Below are positions 35,661 to 48,200 of a DNA stretch of 64,000 nt, piece after piece (positions within the stretch are counted from its first letter, which is position 1; the number at the start of each line of letters is the position of its first letter). Source of the stretch: Trichoplax adhaerens (Eukaryota; Placozoa; Uniplacotomia; Trichoplacea; Trichoplacidae); assembly GCF_000150275.1 (NCBI RefSeq), contig NW_002060955.1:1638537-1702536 (forward strand), written 5' to 3'. The notes beneath the pieces were generated by a model that saw only the letters and a program-made list of their open reading frames with translations, was not told the DNA's origin and did not search any database. The translations under genes were made by a program, and so were the position numbers.

Positions 35661-36910
35661 TTTATTTTTGGATGCAAGCGCTAACAGTTCTAGTAACTTC
35701 TTAAATGATTGAAATGCTTGTCAAGATGCTATGATGGGCATAGGTTAAACAAAGTTAATCTTTAAATCTCAGCTGTAAACGTTTTTAGCCTAGTATATTA
35801 GTTTTCACTGCTATAGAACGAAGCATAATTTGGCATTACATACTAGCATGTATACAGTATTACTACTGTAGCACCAAAAGGCATATATAAATCGATCAAG
35901 CTTGCTAATTTCTGTAATAATTACACTAAGGATAGAGCTGTTAGGGAATAATTATAAAGGGTACTATATCTTTATATTCGTATTGCTAAAGTATTGGCTC
36001 TATTTTACCTGTGAATGAATGAAGTTTGCTCTTTTTCGGAAAGATTGCACAGAGGATAGACCTGTCAGGATATGATTATAATCCGCAAAATTTCTATCCG
36101 TTTAATAATGTTGCTGCCTTGATCTTTTATTATCTCTCCTTTTGTTAATTTTAGGCTAACCGAAAAAAGCAATTTGGAAGTTCTATTTCTTAATACTCAG
36201 AGCAAGCAAGTTATTAACAGTGAAGTTATATTAGCTCCCAGCAAATTATCTGGCTCAAAGAGCATGATATTTCTTATTCTATGATTCACGTAGGTATTAG
36301 TGATCGAATTGGTCAAAGAAACTGATATTTGATCAGTATTAAGGTTTATTTCTTAGCCAGGCATAAGTTACGATGGTAAGAAATAAGCATCGGCCGTACT
36401 GACAAAGATAAAATCTTGAAGAGCTAGTAAATTACTGTCTATTCGATTTTGTATGCATTGATAATAGGTAGCATTACAATCCTTGTGACAGAATTAATTA
36501 ATCAAGATGAAAAGGTAGCGTAAAATTGAAGATTGTATTTTGAGAGTAAAAATAACAATAGTTGAAATTGAGATATCAGCTATGTCCATAAAGTCTTTCT
36601 TTCTAATTTGTTCTTTTTAATGTTTGGATCTATTTTGTTTATTAATCGACTTAAATAGTGCTTGGAGTTTTAAATACTGTAAGTCTTCGTTCACTGATTA
36701 GTTATCGCTAACTGAAGTTGATATTTTTTCTATGCAGAATCATCACAGCTATATCTTTGCTGCGCCAGTCCTTCATTCAAATCCAATATTTGCCAAACAA
36801 AGATTAAATGAATATAAATTATCTTTAAAAGTATAGGAATAGAAAGAGTATCTTGTTGATGGGGAATTATCACAATAGTTACTCAATTTAATCACCATGC
36901 TCATATTCAG

Positions 36911-37263
36911 GGCTTTTTACTATGATTATGCATTTTGGAACGGGTTAGCAACAAGTGTTGAACGAAGTATTGATAAGTCAAGCAATGAATATGATACAAA
37001 CGCTGCTTCAAAATGGCTACCAGTAATGAATTCTGAACATTTTGGTTATCGTGATTATAGTTAGTACCGAGATGCGTGTGCTTACCGCTATATCGTAGCC
37101 AACCGTGGTAGTTTAGAGCGATACTGCTATATTGGATTATGAGCATATACCTGTGAGTGCTATATCAACTACTCGAGAGTTTTTAGGATCAGTCGCCTCG
37201 AGGAAGGACCATTGCTAATTTCGATTTACAAATGTAAAGTACCAATAGTTAATGAATCTTTCT
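36911..37263 (+). pseudogene. Coding-like relic with two in-frame stops
   Basis: Follows an acceptor-like ttcag. It reads AFYYDYAFWNGLATSVERS, later SKWLPVMNSEHFGYRDYS, TAG at 37062, then DACAYRYIVANRG, TGA at 37140, then a cysteine-containing stretch to a TAG near 37263. I do not recognise it. Confidence 0.3.
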
Positions 37264-38221
37264 AGATTTAAATGCGGTCGAGTGTCAGTAGTTAGTATTC
37301 ACGAGCAAGGAACCGTAGCTGGAGTACCTCTAGCAGAACGGCTAGATAGCGAGCCTCTACAGATTGCAACAACTAGAAAAATTGCAACTTTTCTCAGGTT
37401 TATTGCCGTTATTTCAAATTTTAGCAAAAACTATAGATATATTTACTGCACTACGGAAAATAAAATCTATAAGCTAACTAATTAGACTTTGTAATTATTT
37501 GATGCTAAGCAGAAATACATATAGCCTATACTTCTAGTCTTTAGCATGATATAACGAAACGATATAACGATTCGATGTAATATTCCTAAAAGTGTCCATT
37601 TTACTGTTAATCTTCAATCCAACTAGGTTTTTGAATTACATAAGCGTAGCCTATCGAAATATAGAAATAGAATATTTATAGTATGATTCGTTTAGCGAGA
37701 TCTATCTTAGCATAGTAAAGTCTTAAATAAAGTAAATGGATAGGACTGATAACAGGATACTAGATTGATCGATTTGTCGTGCTTCTTCTTCGGTTAGATA
37801 CTTGAATCATGTTTACATTGATATTCGTATTGCGGAGAGAGACATTTGCTATCATTTATTTATTATTTAACTGCAAGATACTTTAATATAAATAACGTAA
37901 TACAATAAGCGGCAATAATATAATCGCTGCAATACATGGGAATTAGAACATTCAACATTAATGTTGCAAAATTATGGCATTATCTCTTTCGTTGTTTTAG
38001 CGCTAGCGTTAATATATATTTCTGCGAAGAGTATTACTAAGGTACATATTATGAGTTAGAAATCACTTAGATTATGATTATGTATTAAATATGATATCAA
38101 CTATGGTTGCAAGAAATCTCATACGGCATAGTGTGGGAGGTTAGAGACTTATTAATACAGTATAATACAAATATTTTAATTAATAATAACATACGTGAAT
38201 ATTGCATAATTGTATATCTTC

Positions 38222-38433
38222 TTATTCTTCGAGGCTATCACTAAATACTAATGAGCTAGCGATACAACGCCCTTCTTCCAGGTTTTCAATATAATTGCGA
38301 ATATTACTCTCAATCATAATAATAGGAATGATACTAGTCAGATTAGGATTACTACGTTGTAATGAAGTGATCTTCTTATTAATTATAAAACAAACTTCGG
38401 TTTCTAGTAAATTCACTTTATTACATAGATTAG
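38222..38433 (-). CDS. Possible terminal exon, minus strand, unknown
   Basis: Preceded on the minus strand by an acceptor-like TAAG, the frame starts DEPNLCNKVNLLETEVC and ends ASSLVFSDSLEE with a TAA. The acidic end is protein-like, but there is no upstream partner and a 128-codon frame lies on the opposite strand, so chance is possible. Confidence 0.2.
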
Positions 38434-39880
38434 GTTCGTCTTACAACTACCAAGAACTTTTTAGCTTCAATAGGACTATATGTGTTACAGCGAAAGCTTG
38501 CGGCTTATATACCCTTTGTTACAGAATGAATTTTACATATTACAATCATATATTGCCAATTAAGTCGCAAGATAACGGTTTATTATCGCGCGAGCTATTC
38601 CTTATTTACGCATCGCTATATGTCTCTCGCAGTATTAACATAATTAATGTCATCTATTATTATCATGAAATCTTAATATGAACGTGTCAATAGTATCAAG
38701 ACAATACGTATTGTAAACCTCTTCTACAAATAGATATCTTCAAAATCATACAATCTAATATACGAGTACTACTACTCTCGTACAGTCTTACAATCACGAT
38801 CCAAGCTATATTTAGAGTTGCACTGCTGTACCATGTACATATGTGTAATCCTATATCCAACAATGCATTAAACACCAATCATGAACTAGATCGCGTGATA
38901 CATATGCCATTTTTGCGATCTTTTCTTGTGTTAAAACATCTATGTGAAGTAACCTGAAGAGATAGACAAGAACTATTGTTTTTTTAACTAAACACATGTA
39001 CTTTATATGTATTCATATTTCATATCGGTCAAATTAGACTAATACATTGTATACCGTAGTACCTAACAAAAATTTAAGCTAACTAACGCATATGATTCAT
39101 ATTCCAGTTAGATATCTTCAGTTACTAGTTTACAATATCAATTTTACTGCATCAACAAATTAAATTAGCCATGGTTATAGACATTGATGTTATCGATAGA
39201 GTTCTTACTTTATGTACGGTTATTATAATAGTCTGGACGTCAAACTGCTACTTTTATGTTATATAGAATAGCGAAAAAATCATCAATCCTTCTATTGTCT
39301 TTAGTTATTTGTTTTAACATTATTCACTTAAATTTACTGCTGTCTCGAAGGAATATAAGGAATAAGCGCTGTATTTGGATTATGGATTTACGATAATAAA
39401 AGGACATGCTACACAAAGAAAACTGTAGACGTTAGCCTAATGATATGTGTGAAAACTAACTTGAAAGAGGATAAAGCTAAAAGCAAGGACAAAATAGTCC
39501 ATTTCTGTACATGTTAATGGAATCAGTTATGAACTTTATCAATTACAAATTTTGGTAAGGTCAAAGTTCACTACAGAATGCTATGAACAACGACAATTGT
39601 AACCACTACTATGGGTGTATTTTTATTCCATCTAATTATTAAAACTATCAAGTTGCCAATAACCTATCAGAATTTCCTAAATTGTAGAATGGAGCCTACT
39701 GTAATAGATGAACATTGATTAATTATTAAATTAGAGTAATGTCCTGCCTTACTAGCGGTATTCTAATGATCAAACAATAAATCCTATCTCATTAACTATA
39801 GCGACCTTCTAGAAAATTTTAAGCTCAGTATGTTTTAAAGCATAAAATATTTCGTTAATACATTGGCCCATTTGTTATTG

Positions 39881-40153
39881 NNNNNNNNNNNNNNNNNNNN
39901 NNNNNNNNNNNNNNNNNNNNNNNNNNNNNNNNNNNNNNNNNNNNNNNNNNNNNNNNNNNNNNNNNNNNNNNNNNNNNNNNNNNNNNNNNNNNNNNNNNNN
40001 NNNNNNNNNNNNNNNNNNNNNNNNNNNNNNNNNNNNNNNNNNNNNNNNNNNNNNNNNNNNNNNNNNNNNNNNNNNNNNNNNNNNNNNNNNNNNNNNNNNN
40101 NNNNNNNNNNNNNNNNNNNNNNNNNNNNNNNNNNNNNNNNNNNNNNNNNNNNN
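39881..40153. other. Assembly gap (273 N)
   Basis: Unresolved bases. Open frames running across it are artefacts of translating N. Confidence 1.
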
Positions 40154-42134
40154 CCTCTGTGATCCACTTATGTGAATTATTAGTATTTTATATAAGAGGA
40201 TAACATAGAGAAAAGAATTCTTAAATAAATCCTGACAGAGCACGTAACTAAAAAATTCGATTTCGACTATCATTGCCAACAAATTAAACACGGTAAGAAA
40301 ATGATTTAGTTCGCCATAAGTACAACATAAGTATTAATCAAAATGATTTATTTGGCTAATTTGAATTAAAGCAGTATATTATACTTCTCGCATAATGTAC
40401 TGCAACTACCTGTATCAGTCTCAATTTAAATCATAAACATTATATTAAAATAATAAAGTATGGCTTTTCTAAGCTCGATTTTCCTTTAGTTACGGACTAT
40501 CCTTGCTATTTGACTAAGTGAATCGTCATTACTTCTACTCTTAAAGTGAACCTTAACGTAATATGTCATTAATATATTTGCCGATATTTAATTAATAAGT
40601 GTTTTTCCCTATAAATTATGTAGCGTACAAAACTACTGTAATTAGCTGAAATCACTGCGCTGTGCTAAGGATTATATTGTACACTAATATATATGTTTTA
40701 CTTAATTAACACTAGTCCAATCTACTTCATTCGAAGAAAAAATAAGTCCTCATTAAAATTTAAAACAATTTCATTGCAGTCATTTGCCCTTACCAGTTAC
40801 GAAAATGTCACGTCTCCCTTTTGATACAAAGCCATATTGTTTCGTTTCTATCTACAACTAAGAACTGTAATTGTAAAAGCTTGCATAGCTGCAATCGCCT
40901 ACTTTAATTGCTGTTTTTTAACTGAAAAATGCTTAAAACATAATCCACACATTACAAACTAAACTTATATTCGCTTCAATAAATTGGACAGCGAGTAATC
41001 ATACATGTATTAAATATACAGTAACTTGAATCCGAATTTCGGGTTTAAAATTATTTTTCTAGTCACAACTTTTAGTTGACTCTTGGCCGTGATCTCGCCA
41101 GCTCTCAGAATTAGCTAGTATGCCATTATTAAAAGTTATACAACGACTGCACATGTACGTGTATTCACTCTCAGTACAAATCGCAGCTAAATCTCAGGAT
41201 TAAAATCACTTAAATAGTTGTTACTGTAGTTGATTTTTGACTATGCCTCGCTTATGAAAAAAATGTTGACACGCCCTTTCAAGAACTTCTGTATTCTCAC
41301 TCAACAAGAATTAAATCTAAAGTTTCTTAAATTGCAGTTATTTCGATCGAAATCTACGATTCTTGATTTTTTCATTTTTTGGTCATCATAGGCCACTGTA
41401 GCTTCTTAACGCCATCAAAAATCTACCGTCATAATTTATTAAAACCATGGAAAGGGCCAGTTTGATAACAGAATAGATCATGTTTATTTATTCCTTATGG
41501 CAATGCTAGAGGAAATACTGTAGACTGTTACTGTGCTATTGCAATAGTGCGTCTTTTGCGTCAATATGAATTATATCCTTCATCCCCTCCAGTTAATTAA
41601 GCGAAGTAATTCTCAAATGCTCTTGTTCAATTGCTTTATATATAGTATTGAAAGTATTGCTGGCATACTAAATGATCTCATACAGAAATGAACTCAAATT
41701 ATCATCATCTAACCGTTCCTTTATCCTTGTGAATAACGAAAAGAATAGTCTCATTAAAAATCATTAGTTTAATTAATAGCAGGTTTATTGGTAGCATCAT
41801 AGAATAATAGAATAATAGGGCTGACAGTATTTAGTAATATGTAATTAATGGCTTTGCTTCTAAATTACAGTAACAACTACTACAATGTGCAAAGACTAAA
41901 TATTAAAATGAGTTGAAGTTGTTGATCAGCAAAAACATGACAAAGCAGTGCCGTACCGTCGCTAATATTTTGTCAAACCGTGGATGTTATTTTAATGATG
42001 AAGCGAATTGCCTTCTATCTTTCATAAAACAGCACTCGTTGATAATATCATTATTAATAATAAATCATAATCTATTGTAGATCGTCAAAGAAATTGGTAG
42101 CTGACGATTGAAGGAAGATACCAGCAGTCCAGCT

Positions 42135-42204
42135 ATGAAAATGATCAAGTTGTTATCACTGGTCATCATTTCTATCCACTGTATTTTTACAGTTCAAGCG
42201 CAAA
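42135..42204 (+). CDS. Receptor B exon 1: signal peptide
   Basis: MKMIKLLSLVIISIHCIFTV followed by QAQ, a typical secretory leader with a likely cleavage after A. Donor A|gtaaaa is in phase 1. An ATG two codons downstream would serve equally well. Confidence 0.8.
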
Positions 42205-45200
42205 GTAAAATATTATGATCAATTAAACCCTTTAAGAAATTAAAGTAGTGACTTAAATCGTCGGTAGATAAATAGATATTGAAGGGAAATAAGTGGAACT
42301 TGTATTTTCTAAAGTTAATAGTAGAATGCTGCCTAGCAAAATTTTGCTTTATGTATATTTTTCCAGTATGGCATGAATAGCATCTTATTTCTTAGTTCTA
42401 TACGTAAAGCACTCGTACTGTGAAATACGTGTGTTAATTAATCGGTCTATTCAATTAATAAGGCTATTGAACTTCAGTTCAGCATCTATACTGTATATTA
42501 ACTAGGCTAGGCATTATTATGATACTAGGAATTATGGAAATTACTAGGTCTAGAGTTCAATACATGGATAATTCTATAAAATGTGATGTTGGAAAATGAT
42601 CAGTTACCGATGGGAATAGAAAGAGTAAAAAATTAGTTATGAAATTGACTGCGTTATTCTAACATGTTATGATCATGTATATGTACAAATAGCAGCATGG
42701 ATAGGATATGTAATAATAATTAACAACTAAATCAGGTAGTTATCGAAATTCTATGCTAGGATACGCTACTGTACTCGTTTGTCTTGATAAAATGAAATTT
42801 CTGTAATACTGTTTATTCGTAAATCAGATAGCTATCGATTTTGGACTCCAGTCGCACCTAAATAATACCTACTAACACTGAGTTATCATAATTATTAAAG
42901 TTTAAAATAATTACCGGTACAGTATATCCTACTACACGATTCCATTGCAAGCAAATCAGATAGCGTAGTCGTCGATTTTCGATTTTGATAACTTTGAAAT
43001 TAGATTCGTCTGATTGGATATTGTTATTGAAGTTGATAATTATACCCGTATGCTAGCATTCCCTTATTACATGATGTACTAAAGTACGTATTTACTGACA
43101 ACCTTACTGATGTTTATTGATCGCTTTTATAGTATCGCGGCAAGGTGATGTTCACGAATCTAGCCGTGGCAGAGAATTTAACGTTGTCATCATGCATGAT
43201 GCCCCACTGTTCGATAGGATACATATAACCTCCTTCGATCATCCATGTGAAGTCATTGTAACTACTAAAGTCGATAATAAGGCTACATCTTATTCGATAC
43301 CCGCATGGGAAACTTTGACTATAACCCCGAGTATAAGCACTACACTTCAAACTATCGGAGTTTCCAGCAGAATTATAAACATCTTTGCCGATCAAGATGT
43401 TTCTGTAGGAGTATACCAATCCAGGTCGACGAAACAAGATGCATATCGTGCATTACCAGTCAGAACATATGGCAAAGAGTATGTTATAGGGCTATACAAT
43501 AGCACAACGGGAAATTCGCGATTTAGTATTGTAGCAACCGAAGACAACACTGCCATTAGTATACGTACTTCAGCTACGTTAACATTCAATTCACAAACTG
43601 CATCATTAACTGATCCGGTCAATATCACCTTAAATAAGCATGAAGTCTTCTATTATAGTGCTTTAACAGATTTTACCGGTACACAAGTCTCAGCTAATAA
43701 ACCAATAGCCGTATTTGGTAACAATATGTGTGCAGCGTTATTGGAAGGGCAATCTACATGTAATTACTTAATTGCTCAATATCCATCCGTGGAACGTTTA
43801 GGGAGCATTTATGTCCTCATTATTAATAATCAAAGAGTCGCAGATGTATACCGCGTTATTGGAGCATATGATAACACTGTTATCACAGCAACACAGCTCA
43901 GCTTGTCTACTACTATCAATAAAGGGGATTATTACGAATTTACTCTCACAATTCCAAGAGCTACAGTATTAAAATGCAGTGAACGTTGCTTACTCATGCA
44001 TTACGATCGAGGCGTAAAAAGTGTTGGTTCTCCAAGTCAACCATCCATGAACATTGTGCCTGCAATCGATCAATTCATGACTAACTACTTCATGTACATT
44101 AAAAGAACATCTCCGCTCTATACTGCATATCCATTTATAACTATTATTATTCCAACTAGTTATAAAGATGGAATTCGTCTAAATAATCAACCACTCAGTT
44201 CCCATGGCGTAATATGGAATGAACGAGCAGCAGCAGGTGTTAATTATGCTATCACATCCACCACCGTTTCTTCGAGTGGTAATGGTTATTTTATCAAGCA
44301 TATCACGCCCACTGTGAGATTTGGATTAATAGAACACAGTGAATCAACTAGTAGGTCATTAACTAGCCTATCTGGTGGTTTCCAATTTCCCGCAACCTAT
44401 CGCTGTAAGCTTATTAATAATACAGTAATTACTATTTTAAAACAGTGTTGCTTATGGATACTAGCGTAATTAAATTACAATTATGAAACTGCGTTCTAAT
44501 GGTAGCATCAGTAAATATTATGGTAGTGCAATTAATTATTGATGTCTTATTTTGATTTTAGCATTTATTACTGTGGTTGAAAATCCAATAGCACAAATAG
44601 TACATGAAAATCAAGGATTTAACTTAACCTGCAGTGCAATCGGTTATCCATCATTATCCGTTGTTTGGTATAAAGATAATATACTGATCACCGCGAATGT
44701 GCAAAGAGCTCCATATTCTGGCAATTCAACATTAACTGTTACCTCAAGTTCTTCTAGTAATGCTGGATCATATTATTGCCAGTTCTGCACTAGTATTGGC
44801 TTACTAAATAGTGCATCAGCTCAAATTATTGTCTACAGTAAGTGTTACATTTATCATTAGTAATTTTATCATCTCTATAATCCGTGCCAATAATTCTACT
44901 TACTCTTTATTATAGCCAAACCTGTTGTCAAATCAATTATTGGTGACATTTTTCCAATAGCTGGACATAATTTGGTCTTAACTTGTGACTATACCTCTAA
45001 CAATAATGCTACTGTTACATGGTTGAAAGATAACATCGTAATCGCTAGAGATACTTATTTTAATCTAACTACACTTCGAATACAAAACGTATCCTTGGCC
45101 GATGCAGCTAATTATACTTGCTCCGTCGAAAATTTGATTGGAACACACAATTTTACCGCAATAGTAACAGTCAGAAGTAAGTTAAATTAACGATATTTTA

Positions 45201-48200
45201 TCTAGATTCGTTATTAGTAATTGTATTTGTAGCAATGAAGACAATGGCTCTTACTGACATGTTAAAATAATAACTTTAGCGAATTGTGATTATGGCCCGA
45301 ATCACTTAATAATTTTATCTTGAATATTACATACAAGAATACACTCGTGCTGTAGTCGCTAGTTATTAGATAGAATGACATCATACAGACTGTCTTAACC
45401 TCCCATAAAACTGAAATGAGATTAGCAACTATGCTTTGACCTGAATTCTCTCTTCATTTTTCTTCCGAGCAATTATACAGTAGCGTTTTATATCTTCATT
45501 CTTATTCACTCCAAAATCGTCAAACACTGTTGTATAGTATTCTTATATACGTATTTTATAGTAATAGAACTAGTACAGTATGTAATATACTCGCAGAGTA
45601 TTAGATATTATAAGATACTCTATTGAGAGTAAGCAGAACACTACAGGATGTAAGGACTCAACAAGATAGATGAATAAAGTTACAAGAAATCAGCTCATTT
45701 ATATAGGATTATGATAACTTGTTTACACATAACATACACGAAGTAAATAGATGGTAAATAGATTTAGTCTATGATAATGTCCTATAAGAGATAAATTTAC
45801 TGGTATTTGTTAATATTACCATCTCATAGGAAGACTTACGATTAATCTCACATTTACATAGAATCAATATCATTAGAATAACGATAATATGTCTATATTC
45901 GTATAATAATATCAATAGCAAATAACTATTACATTGCAATAACATCAAGTGACTATTATAATGCCAAACAGTAAACATGTTGATCATAACATCATAGTAA
46001 ATAGCCAGTATGTTACACCGTATACGATACAGTAGTCTCCCGACAAAGTTATAGTGCAGCCTACGAGTATATAGATACAAAGAGTTATACAACGAGATAA
46101 TTATAGGAGGCAATTGTAATCCGAAACATATTGCTATCGCTAACTGTAAATTAAAGTTATAAATACAACTTAGATCTTAGTACACCAAGTAACTGCTACG
46201 TATGATTTACTCATGGCTAGATAACTTGGGATATAATCGAGAGAGGCGATCTGTATTAGAATTATAAGGCCACTTTGAAATTTAGTTTCATACATAAATG
46301 TTAATATAATAATTAGAAACAATCAGCGACCATCTAAGAAAGATGTTTATTAGGGTTGTATAGAATGTAAGCCAAGCTAGAAGCTTCTGATCAGTATATA
46401 GCTCAGTTTTAATACTTTCAGGTAAATATTTTAACATTCATAATTAAGCACCAAATTATGGCTAAGCACACTTTTTCTACAGGGCTATATGCAAGTTCAT
46501 ACTTTAACAATGTGTGAGATATGTAGGCAATCGGCCTCTCTTCATTATTAGAATTCTTTTCTGCCGATTGAGTACCAATAACAACGTCGGAAATATCGAT
46601 TTAGAAGATGTACAGGCGGCGTAGATTAGCTATCTCAGAATAGAGATCTCAGTCAATGTTGTCTTGAAGATTTCGTATGCTTGATCGCTCTTGACTGAAC
46701 ATTCCACCCTTTCATCCTTTGCCTTCTACAAAATACTTGTTAGTAAAGCGAATATCGTGACGAATTGCGAGGCTGTCATGCAGTCGATGCCGATACATAG
46801 AATCATACAATAAGATAATAAGAAGCGCTAGTAATCTGTAATAAAAGTAATAGGACATTATCGTAATTATCAAATTAATAAAACTATCGCTTAGTGACGA
46901 TATTAAATCATCGGGCTACGATAACAAAAAATTTCACAGTAAAAGATCATTTTCAAATAAATGTGGTTAAGACACCATCGCAATATATTTAGATTTAACC
47001 CAGAACTAACATCGCTCGTTAATACTATCTGTAGTATTTACTTATATCGTCTTTCTTGTGTACAATGAATCTGTTTTAGTATTGAAGAATCAGAATCGTC
47101 ATTCTATTACAGAATTATATTCAAAAGTAACACCAAATATTATATTTTCATCGGTGATGACTACATCTTAAAGCATTGTAGAAATAGCTTGAGTTCATAA
47201 TCATAGAATTATTGCGATAATCTAATTTTATGCATATATTACCAGACCTAGATTACAAGTATTAGCAGTAAAGATGTAACAGAATTCAGATTGTAACCAT
47301 CTTGAATCAGAAATACTATTGATGATCACATAGCATTGTGCGCATCTGTAATAAGATCATAAATTTTATTAATATGATGTAATTTATCGAAAATCAGCTT
47401 GTCAGTACCATTTTAATACGCTTAATTTAAACATTAACGATAGAACTAATTATGCTGAATCAAATCAGATCTTTTCTTTATTATAAAAAAAGAACTGTTA
47501 ACTGCACGAGTATACAGAAACAACTAGTGGACTTATAAATTGACACTGTATTAGATACGGTATCGAGTGTCATCAAATAATTAGCAGTTTGGTACTCTTT
47601 CCTAACATAATCACAAAAATCTACCTTAGCAAAATATAATTTCGATCATGATTTAATATTTTAATATGATTAAACTCAGTCTTATAGATTTGTAGTACTG
47701 TAAGACCTAATTTCATAGAATTGAATTCTAATAACAGCATAAAATTCTACTATTCCACATCATTCTTTATTAATACTACATAATCTACGGATACTAGTCA
47801 CTGGAATAGACTAAGTGTTTCCTAGTATCTAAATAAAGTTGGATAGCACCATAGGAAAACAAAGTGTAGTCTAGAATAATATCCGTTTTATATCAGAATT
47901 CTTCATGTATTAGTATTTATTATTATCGTAATATTTGACATATTTCATAACGTAGAGAGCAGAAAGAACATTTTAATATCGAACGTAATTCGGCATTGAA
48001 TTACGAAAGAATTCCTTTGTAAATTTTTCTAATAAAATATTTTATATTCAATTTTTGCTACGAAACAGTTATAGCTATCTTTAGTTACTTCTAACCAAAT
48101 TCTATATCAATCTTATCTGCTAAATTTACTTTAGTTAGTCCATTTATTGTCCAAAATCCATTGAATGTTACCATCGACTCTGGTGATACATTTAAACTAG

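Larger units (their letters stand above)
32320..42134. other. Gene-poor region between transporter and receptor B
   Basis: Nearly 10 kb without a supportable intact gene. It holds the relics listed separately at 34.2, 35.3, 36.9 and 38.2 kb and the assembly gap. A pair of similar stretches at about 34390-34440 and 36745-36795 (both with GTCCTTCATT) suggests further old duplication. No RNA gene was seen. Confidence 0.45.

Noticed and set aside
37252-37485. 77-codon frame ending with a stretch faintly like a retroelement polymerase (NFSKNY)
   Set aside because: The match is a handful of residues, and the first half of the frame is unlike any polymerase.
38295-38681. 128-codon plus-strand frame
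   Set aside because: Biased composition, no splice context, and a more protein-like frame lies on the opposite strand; neither is strong.
39835-40291. Open frames of 99-138 codons on both strands
   Set aside because: They run through the 273-base block of N.
43114-43628. Minus-strand frames of 78-107 codons
   Set aside because: Shadows of the long IgGFc-binding-type exon on the plus strand.
45769-46113. 114-codon minus-strand frame in the Ig2-Ig3 intron
   Set aside because: Rich in I, L, Y and N with no domain pattern, as expected from AT-rich DNA; no link to the nearby retroelement relic frame.
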